From assembly GCA_025465135.1 (NCBI GenBank), contig JAODNA010000027.1, forward strand, positions 1-42,788: 42,788 nucleotides of DNA, written 5' to 3'. Positions 9,168-17,011 of the stretch are shown piece after piece. Position 1 is the stretch's first letter. Every line of letters starts with the position of its first letter. The notes beneath the pieces were generated by a model that ran no database searches, had not been told where the DNA came from, and saw only the letters and a program-made list of their open reading frames with translations. The DNA is from Frankiales bacterium (GTDB lineage: Bacteria > Actinomycetota > Actinomycetes > Mycobacteriales > SCTD01). Both the position numbers and the translations under genes were made by a program.

Positions 9168-10354
9168 TGCGCTCGGTCGTGCTCTCCGTCGTCATCGGGC
9201 TCGCCCTGGCGTCGTCGCCGGGGGCCCGCGCCATCCCGCCGCTTCCCGTGGAGCAGGTGCCTTGCGTCGACCCGGGCCTGACGAGCCGGTCGGTGCTCGT
9301 GGCCGCAGGCGGCGAGCTGGCGCTGCCGGCAGATGCACGGCTCGTCGGTGGGCTGGCGAAGCTGGGTGTGCGCGTCCTCGAGCTGCCGTCCCACCAGCGC
9401 GCCGCTGAGGTCGCGTCGCTGCTGCGCCGCCTCCCGGGCGTGCGCTGGGCCGAGGTCGACAGCGCCGTGCACGCGATGCGTACGCCGAACGACCCGCTGG
9501 TGCCGATGCAGTGGGACGTCCGGACGGTGCGGGCACCGGCGGCCTGGGACGTCGAGACGGGGCGGCGCAACCACGTGCTCACCGCTGTCCTCGACACCGG
9601 CGTCGACGCAGCGCACCCGGAGCTGATCGGGCACGTCCGGCCCGGTGGGGACTTCATCGACGGGGACACCGACACGAGTGACGTGGAGGGGCACGGCACG
9701 GCCGTGTCGGGCGTCATCGCGGCGTCGACAGACAACAAGCAGGGGGTTGCCGGCATCAGCTGGGGCGCGACGGTGCTCGCGGAGCGGGTGCTGGGTGCGG
9801 ACGGCTCCGGGTCGATGTGCACCGTGTCGGCCGGCATCCTCGACGCGGTCGACGCCGGCGCACGGGTGCTCAACATGAGTCTCGGTGGTGCGGCGAGCGC
9901 CTGTCCGCTCGTGCTGAAGGAGGCGCTCTCCTACGCCCATGACCACGGCGCGCTGGCCGTCGTGTCGGCCGGCAACGACGGCACGCGCGGAAACCCGGTC
10001 GACTACCCGGCCGGTTGCGACGGCGCGTTCGGCGTCGGTGCGACCGATCAGACCGACCATTACGCGAGCTTCTCCGAGCACGGGTCGCAGGTGGACATCA
10101 GCGCCCCAGGGGTCAACGTCCTCACGACCTACCGCGACGGCAAGGGAGTGCACAGCTACGCCTACCTGTCGGGGACGTCGCTGTCCGCACCTCTGGTGAG
10201 CGGTGCCGCTGCGCTGCTGCTCTCCCGGCACCCGGACTGGACTCCCGACCAGGTGCAGGCACGGTTGATGGCGACCGCCCGCGATCTGGGTGCCCGCGGC
10301 CGCGACGACCGCTACGGCGCGGGCCGGCTGGACATCGGCCGTGCCCTTCGTTAG
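9164..10354 (+). CDS. Secreted subtilisin-like serine protease (S8) with propeptide
   Basis: This 396-residue protease starts with a signal peptide (about 1-23). An I9-like pro-region follows (about 40-103, with the stretch GVRWAEVDSAV typical of its end), then a complete S8 domain. The catalytic residues are Asp144 (AVLDTGVDAAHPEL), His177 (VEGHGTAVSGVIA) and Ser339 (LSGTSLSAPLVSG), with oxyanion Asn271 (SAGNDG). It ends YGAGRLDIGRALR without a C-terminal membrane helix. This differs from mycosins, and no type VII secretion gene is nearby. It is therefore probably released or held by its operon partners. The ATG at 9164 overlaps the upstream TGA as ATGA. A GTG six bases earlier and an ATG three bases later are alternatives. 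It might mature or trim the propeller protein, but that is inference from the operon. Confidence 0.93.
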   Translation: MMRSVVLSVVIGLALASSPGARAIPPLPVEQVPCVDPGLTSRSVLVAAGGELALPADARLVGGLAKLGVRVLELPSHQRAAEVASLLRRLPGVRWAEVDSAVHAMRTPNDPLVPMQWDVRTVRAPAAWDVETGRRNHVLTAVLDTGVDAAHPELIGHVRPGGDFIDGDTDTSDVEGHGTAVSGVIAASTDNKQGVAGISWGATVLAERVLGADGSGSMCTVSAGILDAVDAGARVLNMSLGGAASACPLVLKEALSYAHDHGALAVVSAGNDGTRGNPVDYPAGCDGAFGVGATDQTDHYASFSEHGSQVDISAPGVNVLTTYRDGKGVHSYAYLSGTSLSAPLVSGAAALLLSRHPDWTPDQVQARLMATARDLGARGRDDRYGAGRLDIGRALR

Positions 10355-11004
10355 GCCTGCCTGGTGAAGACCATGTGCGCAGCGGCGGGGGAGCTGACGA
10401 GCCGCGTGCAGGAGTAGCCGCTCATCTCGGTCTTGTCGGCGAAGAGGCGCTCGCCGGTGCCGAGCAGCACCGGGGCGATCGCGACGTGCAGCTCGTCGAT
10501 GAGCGCCCTGCGGAGGTACTGGCGGATCGTGGACGCACCGCCGCCGATCCGCACGTCCTCGCCCCCGGCAGCAGCGAGGGCCTGCTGCAGGGCGGCCTCG
10601 GGTCCGTCGGTGACGAAGTGGAACGTCGTACCGCCCGCCATCTCGAGGGGCGCTCGGGCCTGGTGCGTGAGGACGAAGACCGGGTGGTGGTACGGCGGTT
10701 CGTCACCCCACCAGCCGTTCCAGTCGCCCGTCCACGGCCCGCGGATGGGGCCGAACATGTTGCGGCCGATGACCGTGGCGCCGATGCCCGTCACGCCCGC
10801 GACGAAGAAGTCCTCATCGAGGCCGGTGTCGCCGCCCTCCTGCCCGATCATGTGTCGACCACTGCGGGTGGCGAACACCCAGTCGTGCAGCGACTCGCCC
10901 CCGACACCGAGCGGGTTCTCGAGCGACTGGTCCGGGCCTGCCATGAAGCCGTCGACGGACATGGAGATGTTGTGGACGCGCACCTTCTGCATGCCCGTCA
11001 GCAT
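10351..11004 (-). CDS. Dihydrofolate reductase-family protein (RibD C-terminal domain)
   Basis: This 217-residue cytosolic protein has the RibD_C/DHFR-like fold, an NADPH-dependent reductase family. Motifs are SMSVDGFMAGP at the N-terminus, GATVIGRNMFG, VFVLTHQA, VRIGGGASTIRQYL and the closing DELHVAIAPVLLGTGERLF. Stand-alone members are common in actinobacteria, and most have no known substrate. There is no deaminase domain, so it is not a riboflavin enzyme in the strict sense. The ATG at 11004 is one base after the VOC gene stop. The ATG at 10992 is also possible because CATGCT, a near -10 box, lies seven bases before it. The 3' end overlaps the subtilase stop by four bases on the opposite strand. 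Confidence 0.85.
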   Translation of the reverse strand: MLTGMQKVRVHNISMSVDGFMAGPDQSLENPLGVGGESLHDWVFATRSGRHMIGQEGGDTGLDEDFFVAGVTGIGATVIGRNMFGPIRGPWTGDWNGWWGDEPPYHHPVFVLTHQARAPLEMAGGTTFHFVTDGPEAALQQALAAAGGEDVRIGGGASTIRQYLRRALIDELHVAIAPVLLGTGERLFADKTEMSGYSCTRLVSSPAAAHMVFTRQA

Positions 11005-11005
11005 G

Positions 11006-11428
11006 TCAGGTGGCCAGCGTCACCGATCCGTCGGCGGCGAGCGGCCAACCCGGGTTGTGCGCGACCTCCCACGGGTGCCCATCGGGATCGACGAACACGC
11101 CGGAGTAGCCACCCCAGAAGGTCACCGCCGGCTCGCGTCCGATGCGGGCGCCCGCCCTGCGCGCCTCCTCGATGACCGCATCGACCTCGGCGGGGGAGCG
11201 CACGTTGTGGGCGAGCGTCACACCACCCCAGCCGCCGGGGTCGCTGACGGCGCTGTCCTCGGCGAGATGGTCACGGCCCCACAGGGCGAAAACGAACCCG
11301 CCCGCCTGGAAGAAGAACACGTCGTCGTGCTCGTCAGGCACCGGCTCCCACCCGAGCGCCCGGTAGAAGGCGACGGCACGCGTGATGTCAGCCACGCCGA
11401 GTGTGATGACGCTGATCCGCTGCTCCAT
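11006..11428 (-). CDS. VOC-family (glyoxalase/bleomycin resistance-like) protein
   Basis: The 140-residue protein carries two halves of a vicinal-oxygen-chelate fold. The first is RISVITLGVADITRAVAFYRALGWEP; the second ends in GYSGVFVDPDGHPWEVAHNP, the usual C-terminal signature. Such proteins may be lyases, dioxygenases or drug-binding proteins, and nothing here decides which. The ATG at 11428 lies six bases behind CAGGAT, a one-mismatch -10 box, so a leaderless start is possible. It shares a strand with the RibD-like gene one base downstream, so the two are probably cotranscribed. Length fits the family (about 120-150). Confidence 0.85.
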   Translation of the reverse strand: MEQRISVITLGVADITRAVAFYRALGWEPVPDEHDDVFFFQAGGFVFALWGRDHLAEDSAVSDPGGWGGVTLAHNVRSPAEVDAVIEEARRAGARIGREPAVTFWGGYSGVFVDPDGHPWEVAHNPGWPLAADGSVTLAT

Positions 11429-11460
11429 CAGCCCATCCTGACGTGGTCGGGCTGCGCGGG

Positions 11461-11742
11461 CTAGGCGATGTCGCGTGCTGCGCTCAGGTGGTCGTGGGGC
11501 GGGAGGGGGCGGCGCGGCTCTCGTACGCCGGCGAGACCGTCGCCCTCGCCCATGACAGGAGCTCCCGCCCGCACCGCCGACTGCAGGTGCAGCGTCAGCG
11601 ACAGGCAGGCCGGGTCGATGCGCGCAAAGGTCATGGACGTGTAGCCGCAGGGACACGCGGCATGGAAGCCCGGCTCGCGGCCGAGAACGCTGGCGCTGTG
11701 CCCGAGGACCCAGGCCCCCGGCACCTGCATCCAGTCATCCAC
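11461..11742 (-). CDS. Small hypothetical protein with CPCGY motif
   Basis: I do not recognise this 93-residue protein. It starts with DDWMQVPGAWVLGHSASV and has HAACPCGYTSMTF near residue 30, where two cysteines and a histidine could bind a metal. The C-terminal third is Arg/Pro-rich and looks unstructured. The GTG at 11742 lies six bases behind CATCCT, a one-mismatch -10 box, which supports it slightly. An ATG at 11730 is the alternative. It fills the gap between the VOC gene and the XPB helicase gene on the same strand. It could be a chance frame, because long open frames are common at this GC content. Confidence 0.45.
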   Translation of the reverse strand: MDDWMQVPGAWVLGHSASVLGREPGFHAACPCGYTSMTFARIDPACLSLTLHLQSAVRAGAPVMGEGDGLAGVREPRRPLPPHDHLSAARDIA

Positions 11743-11794
11743 GCCAGAAGGATGCCGCGGTCGGAGCCGAAGCGCCAGGCCTGCCCTCGCTCGG

Positions 11795-13438
11795 TCAGCC
11801 GCCCGACAGGACGTCGTCGGCGTCGACGATCGTGTAGGCGTAGCCCTGCTCGGCGAGGAAGCGCTGCCGGTGCGCGGCGTACTCCTGATCCAAGGTGTCC
11901 CGGCTGACCACCGTGTAGAAGTGCGCGGTCCGGCCGTCCTCCTTCGGACGAAGGACGCGGCCCAGCCGCTGCGCCTCCTCCTGTCGTGATCCGAACGTGC
12001 CGCTCACCTGAATCGCTATCGCGGCCTCGGGCAGGTCGATGGAGAAGTTGGCGACCTTGCTGACGACAAGCCCGGGGATCTCCTTCCGGCGGAACGCGTC
12101 GTAGAGCCGTTCGCGCTCGGCGTTCTTCGTCGATCCCTGGATGACGGGCATGTCCAGTGCCTCGCCGAGCTCGTCGAGCTGGTCGAGGTAGGCACCGATG
12201 ACGAGCACCTGGTCGTGGTGCCGCTCGACCAGCTTCTTGACGACCGCGATCTTCGTGTGCGCGGTCGAGCAGAGCTTGTACTTGTCCTCGGGCTCGGCCG
12301 TCGCGTAGACGAGCCGCTCGGCCTCGGTCATCGTGACGCGCACCTCGGTGCAGTCGGCCGGCGCGATCCAGCCCTGCGACTCGATGTCCTTCCACGGTGC
12401 GTCGTACCTCTTGGGACCGATGAGCGAGAACACGTCGCCCTCGCGGCCGTCCTCACGCACCAGCGTCGCGGTCAGTCCGAGGCGCCGGCGGGTCTGCAGG
12501 TCGGCGGTCATCCGGAAGACCGGAGCGGGCAGCAGATGCACCTCGTCGTACACGACCAGGCCCCAGTCCCGCGCACCGAACAGCTCCAAGTGGGTGTACT
12601 CGCCCTTCCGTCGCGTCGTCATGATCTGGTACGTCGCGATGGTGACCGGCTTGATCTCCTTCTTCTCGCCGGAGTACTCGCCGATCTCGTCCTCGGTCAG
12701 CGTCGTGCGCTTCAGCAGCTCGGACTTCCACTGCCGGCCCGACACGGTGTTGGTGACAAGGATCAGGGTGGTGGCGGACGCGCGCGCCATGGCAGCCGCG
12801 CCGACGATCGTCTTGCCGGCGCCGCAGGGCAGTACGACGACGCCGGACCCGCCGTGCCAGAAGCCCTCGACGGCGAGCTTCTGGTAGTCGCGCAGGTGCC
12901 AGCCGTCCTCCTTCATCGCGATCTCGTGCGCCTCGCCGTCGACGTAGCCGGCCATGTCCTCCGCGGGCCAGCCGACCTTCAGCAGCGCCTGCTTGAGCCG
13001 GCCGCGCTCGGAGGGGAACGCCAGCACCGTCTCCGGGTCGAGGCGCGCGCCGAGCATCGGTGACACCTTCTTGTTGCGCACGACCTCCTCGAGCACCGCC
13101 CGGTCTGTGGTGCGCAGCACGAGTCCGTGGATGGGGTCGTTCTCCAGCTTGAGCCGGCCGTAGCGGTCCATCGTGTCGGCGACGTCGACGAGCAGCGCGT
13201 GCGGCACGGCGTAGCGGCTGAACTTCACCAGCGCGTCGACGACCTGCTCGGCGTCGTGGCCGGCGGCGCGCGCGTTCCACAGCCCGAGCGGGGTCAGCCG
13301 GTAGGTGTGCACGTGCTCGGGGGAGCGTTCGAGCTCGGCGAAGGGGGCGATCGCCATCCGGCACTCCTGCGCCATGGGGTGGTCGACCTCGAGGAGCAGG
13401 GTCTTGTCGCTCTGCACGATCAGCGGTCCGTCAGTCAT
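11795..13438 (-). CDS. DNA repair helicase XPB (ERCC3-type, superfamily 2)
   Basis: This 547-residue protein is a bacterial XPB, a 3'-5' DNA helicase. Residues 1-60 match the XPB N-terminal helicase domain (Helicase_C_3-like start PLIVQSDKTLLLEVDHP). Helicase domain 1 has Walker A PCGAGKT (204-210), DEVH (298-301), the TAT motif LTATL and the XPB-specific RED residues in LVREDG. Domain 2 ends with motif VI QEEAQRLGRVLRPKEDGR. In eukaryotes and archaea XPB opens DNA for nucleotide excision repair; the bacterial role is probably similar but less clear. The ATG at 13438 gives the usual MTDGPLIVQ start, and a TTG twelve bases earlier is possible. It lies 23 bases behind the WYL-partner gene stop, so the two form an operon. 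Confidence 0.95.
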   Translation of the reverse strand: MTDGPLIVQSDKTLLLEVDHPMAQECRMAIAPFAELERSPEHVHTYRLTPLGLWNARAAGHDAEQVVDALVKFSRYAVPHALLVDVADTMDRYGRLKLENDPIHGLVLRTTDRAVLEEVVRNKKVSPMLGARLDPETVLAFPSERGRLKQALLKVGWPAEDMAGYVDGEAHEIAMKEDGWHLRDYQKLAVEGFWHGGSGVVVLPCGAGKTIVGAAAMARASATTLILVTNTVSGRQWKSELLKRTTLTEDEIGEYSGEKKEIKPVTIATYQIMTTRRKGEYTHLELFGARDWGLVVYDEVHLLPAPVFRMTADLQTRRRLGLTATLVREDGREGDVFSLIGPKRYDAPWKDIESQGWIAPADCTEVRVTMTEAERLVYATAEPEDKYKLCSTAHTKIAVVKKLVERHHDQVLVIGAYLDQLDELGEALDMPVIQGSTKNAERERLYDAFRRKEIPGLVVSKVANFSIDLPEAAIAIQVSGTFGSRQEEAQRLGRVLRPKEDGRTAHFYTVVSRDTLDQEYAAHRQRFLAEQGYAYTIVDADDVLSGG

Positions 13439-13461
13439 CGCTGGTTCCAACGCATTTCGGG

Positions 13462-15804
13462 TCAGTCGCCTTCCTCGACGGGGGCGACACCGGTGATCCG
13501 GTGTACGGCGAAGGTGCGGTCCTCACCGCGCAGGTAGTCGTAGGCCGCGACGAAGCCACCCTCGACCGACCGCGGCTCGACGACCCGCGAGGTGGCCCGG
13601 CCCTGCGCGTCGACGTAGCCGATCCAGACCTGTCGCCGCTCGCGGGCCGCGTCCTGGAGGAAGGCGAGGGTGTCGGCGGTGCTGGTCCGGCTGGCAGGGG
13701 TGGCGGGGGTGCGACGCGCGGCGCGGGCTGCGACGTCGCCGGCCCGCAGCGCGGTGACTGCAAGCCGTGACTGCTCTTCGGCGAGCACGACGTCGGTATG
13801 CCGCGCCGGCCGATGCCGCAGCGGGGTGCGGCGTGGCTGGGCGGCAGCGACGAGCAGCGCGCCGTCCGCGGCCTCCGCGGCGGGGGCATAGCCGAGCGAC
13901 CGCAGTACGTCGAGGACCTCACCCACCGGAAGCGCGCTCGTCACCACGGTCGGTGCGAGCCGGCGCAGCTTCAACCCGGCGGTCTTCCTGGCCGCGAGCA
14001 CCTCGTTCAGCAGCGCCTCGTCGTCGCAGCGCAGGTACGACGCCGCCGTACCGACCCGGAGCCGGCCGTGCCGGCGCGCGACGTCGTCGACGAGGTAGGT
14101 CAGCGCTTGCGGCACGGCAGTGCGCGAGTGGGCGCGGAACAGCTCGTGCACGTCGCTCGCGGCTCGTCCTGCGTCGAGAGCACGGCGGACCGACGCCTCG
14201 CTGACCCGGTAGACCGTTGCGCCGCCGGTCGACTCGACATCGGCGACCAGAGCGAGGTCGCGCGCGAGGCCGCGCTCCAACGGACCGGGTGCGACCACGG
14301 TCAGGTCGGGCTGCACGAGCACGTGGTCGAGCGGGTCGGGCAGCAGCGCGCCGAGCGACCGCGCGGACTCCCGGTCGGTGCCGGTCAGCAGAAGCCGGGC
14401 AAACGAGGCGAGCCCGCCGCGACCCGTCAGCCCCAGGGTCTCGGCCTCCTCCAGCGTCCACGCCGGCAGCGACTCGCGCAGCCGCCCGCCCCGCCGCGGC
14501 GCGCGCCAGCGCAGCAAGGCCGTGACGCTGTCGGGAGCAGCCGCCGCTCCTGCCCTCGTCTCGAGCAGCACGTCGAGCACCCGACGCCGCTCGGCGGGCG
14601 CCGCCGGCCAGTCGACGTCGGGCCCCAGTGGCGCCGCGGCCTTGTCGCGGTCACCCCGCTCGCCGACGAGGCGAGGCAGCCGGGCGAGCCCGAGCCAGCC
14701 GCGTGCGAGCATCGTCCAGCGCAGCTCGGTGGGCATGCCGAGCCAGCCGTCATAGGCCGGCGTCGGCAGCCACAGAGGGTCGAAGTCCGGCGACTGGTCG
14801 AGCAGGCCCGCAGCAGCAGCAACCTCCATGAGGAGTGCCGCCACCTGCTCGGACGCCGCAATCAGCTGCGAGGCTCGCTTGAGGTCGCGGACACCGACAC
14901 CGCCGGCGCGGAGCACTCCTGGCGGCTCCGCCGACCACTGCTCGAGCAGCGCCTCGGTCTTGGCGACGACGTCGGCGGCCGCATGCGCCGCCGTCGCGTC
15001 GACGCCGGCGGGCGTGCTCGTCACCAGGGCCGGCGGGTCTGGCCGCACGTCGCCCAGCGGGGCAGCGCCGCGCACCAGCAGCCCTACCTCGCGGGGGAGC
15101 TCGACGGTGCCGTTGTCGACTGCGACGAGCAGTCCGTGGGCGAGCAGCCAGCGCACCGGAGAGTCGACGGGGGTGAGGCGGAGGGCGTCGCGCACCTGCC
15201 CGAGCGGCGGTCCGACCGCCAGCGCTGCGAGGACCTTGCGCTCCTCCTCGCCGGCTCGATCGAGCAGCTCCTCGAGCCGGCTCCGGTCGGCGAACAGCTC
15301 GAGCAGGCCGGGCATCCCCGCGACGCCGATCGCTTCCGCGACGGGCTGCACCTGGCGGTCGCTGTGCCGAGCGAGGCATACCGCGGCCGGCCGGCCGAGG
15401 CCGGCGGGATGGCTGCCGAGCACCTCGCGCACCGCGCCCACGACGTGCAGCGCGTCGTCGTCGCCCCACACGAGGGCGAGGTCGCGCAGCCGTTCCAGGG
15501 CGGCACGGATGTCGTGTCCCCCCATCAGCGTCACGAGGTCGCCGTACGACGTCGTAGCCTCACTCACGACCAGGCCCTCCAGCGCAGCGAGCGTGAAGGC
15601 GTCGATGTTCTCGAGGGCACGCAGGACCGACAGCCGCACCCCGGCGCGGGCAGTCAGTACGCCGAGGTCGGGCGGGATCGGCGTCGCGAGGTCGGGCCGG
15701 GCCTGCAGCAGCCGCGCGAGCCGCTCGTCAGGCCAACCGCGCAGCTCGTCGGCGAGGCTGCGCGGCGAGCCCTCGACCGCGGCCGTCGACCCGAGAGTGG
15801 ACAT
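13462..15804 (-). CDS. Helicase-associated protein with Helicase_C_3 and WYL-type domains
   Basis: This 780-residue protein is the usual actinobacterial partner of XPB. The N-terminal part (about 1-330) is helical and Leu/Ala-rich (LADELRGWPDERLARLLQARPDL). The middle (about 490-610) matches the XPB/Ssl2 N-terminal-like Helicase_C_3 domain (DHVLVQPDLTVVAPGPLE, then STGGATVYRVSEASVRRALDAG). The C-terminus (about 700-780) is WYL-like: VWIGYVDAQGRATSRVVEP, then GGFVAAYDYLRGEDRTFAVHRI. It has no Walker motifs, so it is not itself a helicase. WYL domains bind nucleic acid or nucleotide ligands in other families, so a regulatory or DNA-end role beside XPB is inferred. TAGCCT seven bases before the ATG suggests a leaderless operon promoter. 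Confidence 0.85.
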   Translation of the reverse strand: MSTLGSTAAVEGSPRSLADELRGWPDERLARLLQARPDLATPIPPDLGVLTARAGVRLSVLRALENIDAFTLAALEGLVVSEATTSYGDLVTLMGGHDIRAALERLRDLALVWGDDDALHVVGAVREVLGSHPAGLGRPAAVCLARHSDRQVQPVAEAIGVAGMPGLLELFADRSRLEELLDRAGEEERKVLAALAVGPPLGQVRDALRLTPVDSPVRWLLAHGLLVAVDNGTVELPREVGLLVRGAAPLGDVRPDPPALVTSTPAGVDATAAHAAADVVAKTEALLEQWSAEPPGVLRAGGVGVRDLKRASQLIAASEQVAALLMEVAAAAGLLDQSPDFDPLWLPTPAYDGWLGMPTELRWTMLARGWLGLARLPRLVGERGDRDKAAAPLGPDVDWPAAPAERRRVLDVLLETRAGAAAAPDSVTALLRWRAPRRGGRLRESLPAWTLEEAETLGLTGRGGLASFARLLLTGTDRESARSLGALLPDPLDHVLVQPDLTVVAPGPLERGLARDLALVADVESTGGATVYRVSEASVRRALDAGRAASDVHELFRAHSRTAVPQALTYLVDDVARRHGRLRVGTAASYLRCDDEALLNEVLAARKTAGLKLRRLAPTVVTSALPVGEVLDVLRSLGYAPAAEAADGALLVAAAQPRRTPLRHRPARHTDVVLAEEQSRLAVTALRAGDVAARAARRTPATPASRTSTADTLAFLQDAARERRQVWIGYVDAQGRATSRVVEPRSVEGGFVAAYDYLRGEDRTFAVHRITGVAPVEEGD

Positions 15805-15811
15805 CCGATCG

Positions 15812-15817
15812 AGGCTA
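15812..15817 (-). promoter_or_regulatory. -10 box (TAGCCT) of the helicase operon, leaderless
   Basis: On the minus strand TAGCCT (15817 to 15812) is followed by seven bases and then the ATG at 15804. No Shine-Dalgarno is present between them. Confidence 0.55.
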
Positions 15818-15893
15818 GTCGTCCGGTTGTTCGCTCCGCCAGCGCCGGTCAGGGCGCGGGTGTGAAGGAGCGCGCCGGGGGCAGAGCCGGAGC

Positions 15894-16115
15894 ATGAGCG
15901 AAGACGAGCGCGACCTGGTGACCGAGGAGGGCGTCGACGAGGGCTCGGCGGACTCCGGAGCGGAAGGGCCCGGCGACCACGCCTCCGACGTACTCGGCGT
16001 GCGGGCCGCCGGAACGCCCGACAACGGCGAGCAGCAGGCCGCGCCCGAGCTGGTCCTGACCGGCGAGGAGGACCCGCCCGGTCCCGGCCAGCGCCAGCAG
16101 GTCGGCGAGGGCTAG
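15894..16115 (+). CDS. Small acidic hypothetical protein
   Basis: This 73-residue protein is very rich in Asp, Glu and Gly (MSEDERDLVTEEGVDEGSA...). It has no hydrophobic segment, no cysteine and no motif I know, so it is probably disordered. The ATG is preceded by a weak GGAG-like stretch (CCGGAGC) only, and an AAGGAG lies too far upstream to serve. Codon use is like that of its neighbours. Its TAG stop (16113-16115) directly abuts the TAG stop of the convergent lysozyme gene (16116-16118) with no base between. It probably is a real gene because it exactly fills the gap between the helicase operon and the lysozyme gene, but no function can be given. Confidence 0.55.
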   Translation: MSEDERDLVTEEGVDEGSADSGAEGPGDHASDVLGVRAAGTPDNGEQQAAPELVLTGEEDPPGPGQRQQVGEG

Positions 16116-16907
16116 CTACGGCAGCGGCGTCAGGGTCGGGAGCGGGATCGGGAGGGGGCTGCTCGACGGCGTCGGCGCCGGTGGCGTCGGGTCTGCCAGG
16201 GCTTGGAGCTCTTCCGCAGAGCCCGCGAACTTCGACCGGTCGACGGCCGCGGGGATGCCGGCAAGGCGGCCGCTGGCGGTGTACTGCCAGAAGGTCCAGC
16301 TCGACCAGCCGCCCGGCAGCGGCTCCTTCGGGCCCCCGCTGCGGTACGACGCGATCCAGAGCGGCAGATCGGCGAAGTCTGAGGTGTCCGCCATCGCGTG
16401 CTGCCAGAAGTAGGGGTAGGTGTAGATGATCACCGGGCGGTTGGTGAGCGCGGTCACCTCGTCGACGAAGGCGTGGGTCCAGGCGATGAGCGGCTTCGGC
16501 GCGAGCCCGCCGGACTCCTCGATGTCCAGGGTCAGCGGCAGGTCGCCCTTGGCATCGGCGTGCCCGGCGGTCTGGACGAAGTAGTCGGCCTGGTCGCGAG
16601 CGGTCGCCGGGTCGGCCTTCGGGCGGGCGTAGTGATAGGCCGAGCGCACGAGGCCGGCGTCGTGCGCCGCGGCGTAGTCACCGGCGAAGTACGGGTTCTT
16701 GTACGACGTGCTCTCGGTCGCTTTCACAAAGGCGAAGGACGCGCCGCTGTCGGCGGCCTTCTGCCAGTCGATGGAGGCGCCGTTGGGGTGCTGGTGGCTG
16801 GACACATCAGGTCCGTCGAGCGAGGCGTCCCCGCTCGCCGCCGCAACGCCAGCCAGGCCGACTGCGACGGCGGCGCCGAGCGACAGCACCCCCCGCATCC
16901 CCCGCAC
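16116..16907 (-). CDS. Secreted GH25 lysozyme (N-acetylmuramidase)
   Basis: The 263-residue protein has a signal peptide (about 1-25) and one GH25 domain (about 32-232). GH25 enzymes cut the glycan strands of peptidoglycan. The signature GPDVSSHQHPNGASIDW gives Asp34. The catalytic DxE is in LTLDIEESGG (Asp128, Glu130). Further GH25 features are ASFAFVKATEST, YHYARP and WTFWQYTASG. A short Pro/Ser-rich tail follows, with no cell-wall binding repeat. GTG at 16907 is chosen because TATGGT lies exactly six bases upstream (leaderless). The ATG at 16898 would also give a workable signal peptide. It is divergent from the secreted esterase, so both may respond to envelope needs. Confidence 0.92.
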   Translation of the reverse strand: MRGMRGVLSLGAAVAVGLAGVAAASGDASLDGPDVSSHQHPNGASIDWQKAADSGASFAFVKATESTSYKNPYFAGDYAAAHDAGLVRSAYHYARPKADPATARDQADYFVQTAGHADAKGDLPLTLDIEESGGLAPKPLIAWTHAFVDEVTALTNRPVIIYTYPYFWQHAMADTSDFADLPLWIASYRSGGPKEPLPGGWSSWTFWQYTASGRLAGIPAAVDRSKFAGSAEELQALADPTPPAPTPSSSPLPIPLPTLTPLP

Positions 16908-16913
16908 AAAGGG

Positions 16914-16919
16914 ACCATA
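16914..16919 (-). promoter_or_regulatory. -10 box (TATGGT) of the lysozyme gene, leaderless
   Basis: On the minus strand TATGGT (16919 to 16914) is followed by CCCTTT and then the GTG at 16907. This supports the GTG over the ATG nine bases later. Confidence 0.55.
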
Positions 16920-17011
16920 ACGTGCCCAACACCGTGAAACGCGCACTACACGTGCAGGAAAACCGGCCCCCGACGTCGAAGCGGCCTTCGACCCTTTCGT
17001 GAGGAGACCGC

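Noticed and set aside
9164-10354. Subtilase as a type VII secretion mycosin
   Set aside because: It has no C-terminal membrane helix, and no EccB/C/D/E or WXG100 gene is in the window.
13798-15897. 699-codon plus-strand open frame
   Set aside because: It is antisense to the WYL-partner gene, is full of Arg/Gln/Gly/His repeats and has no domain.
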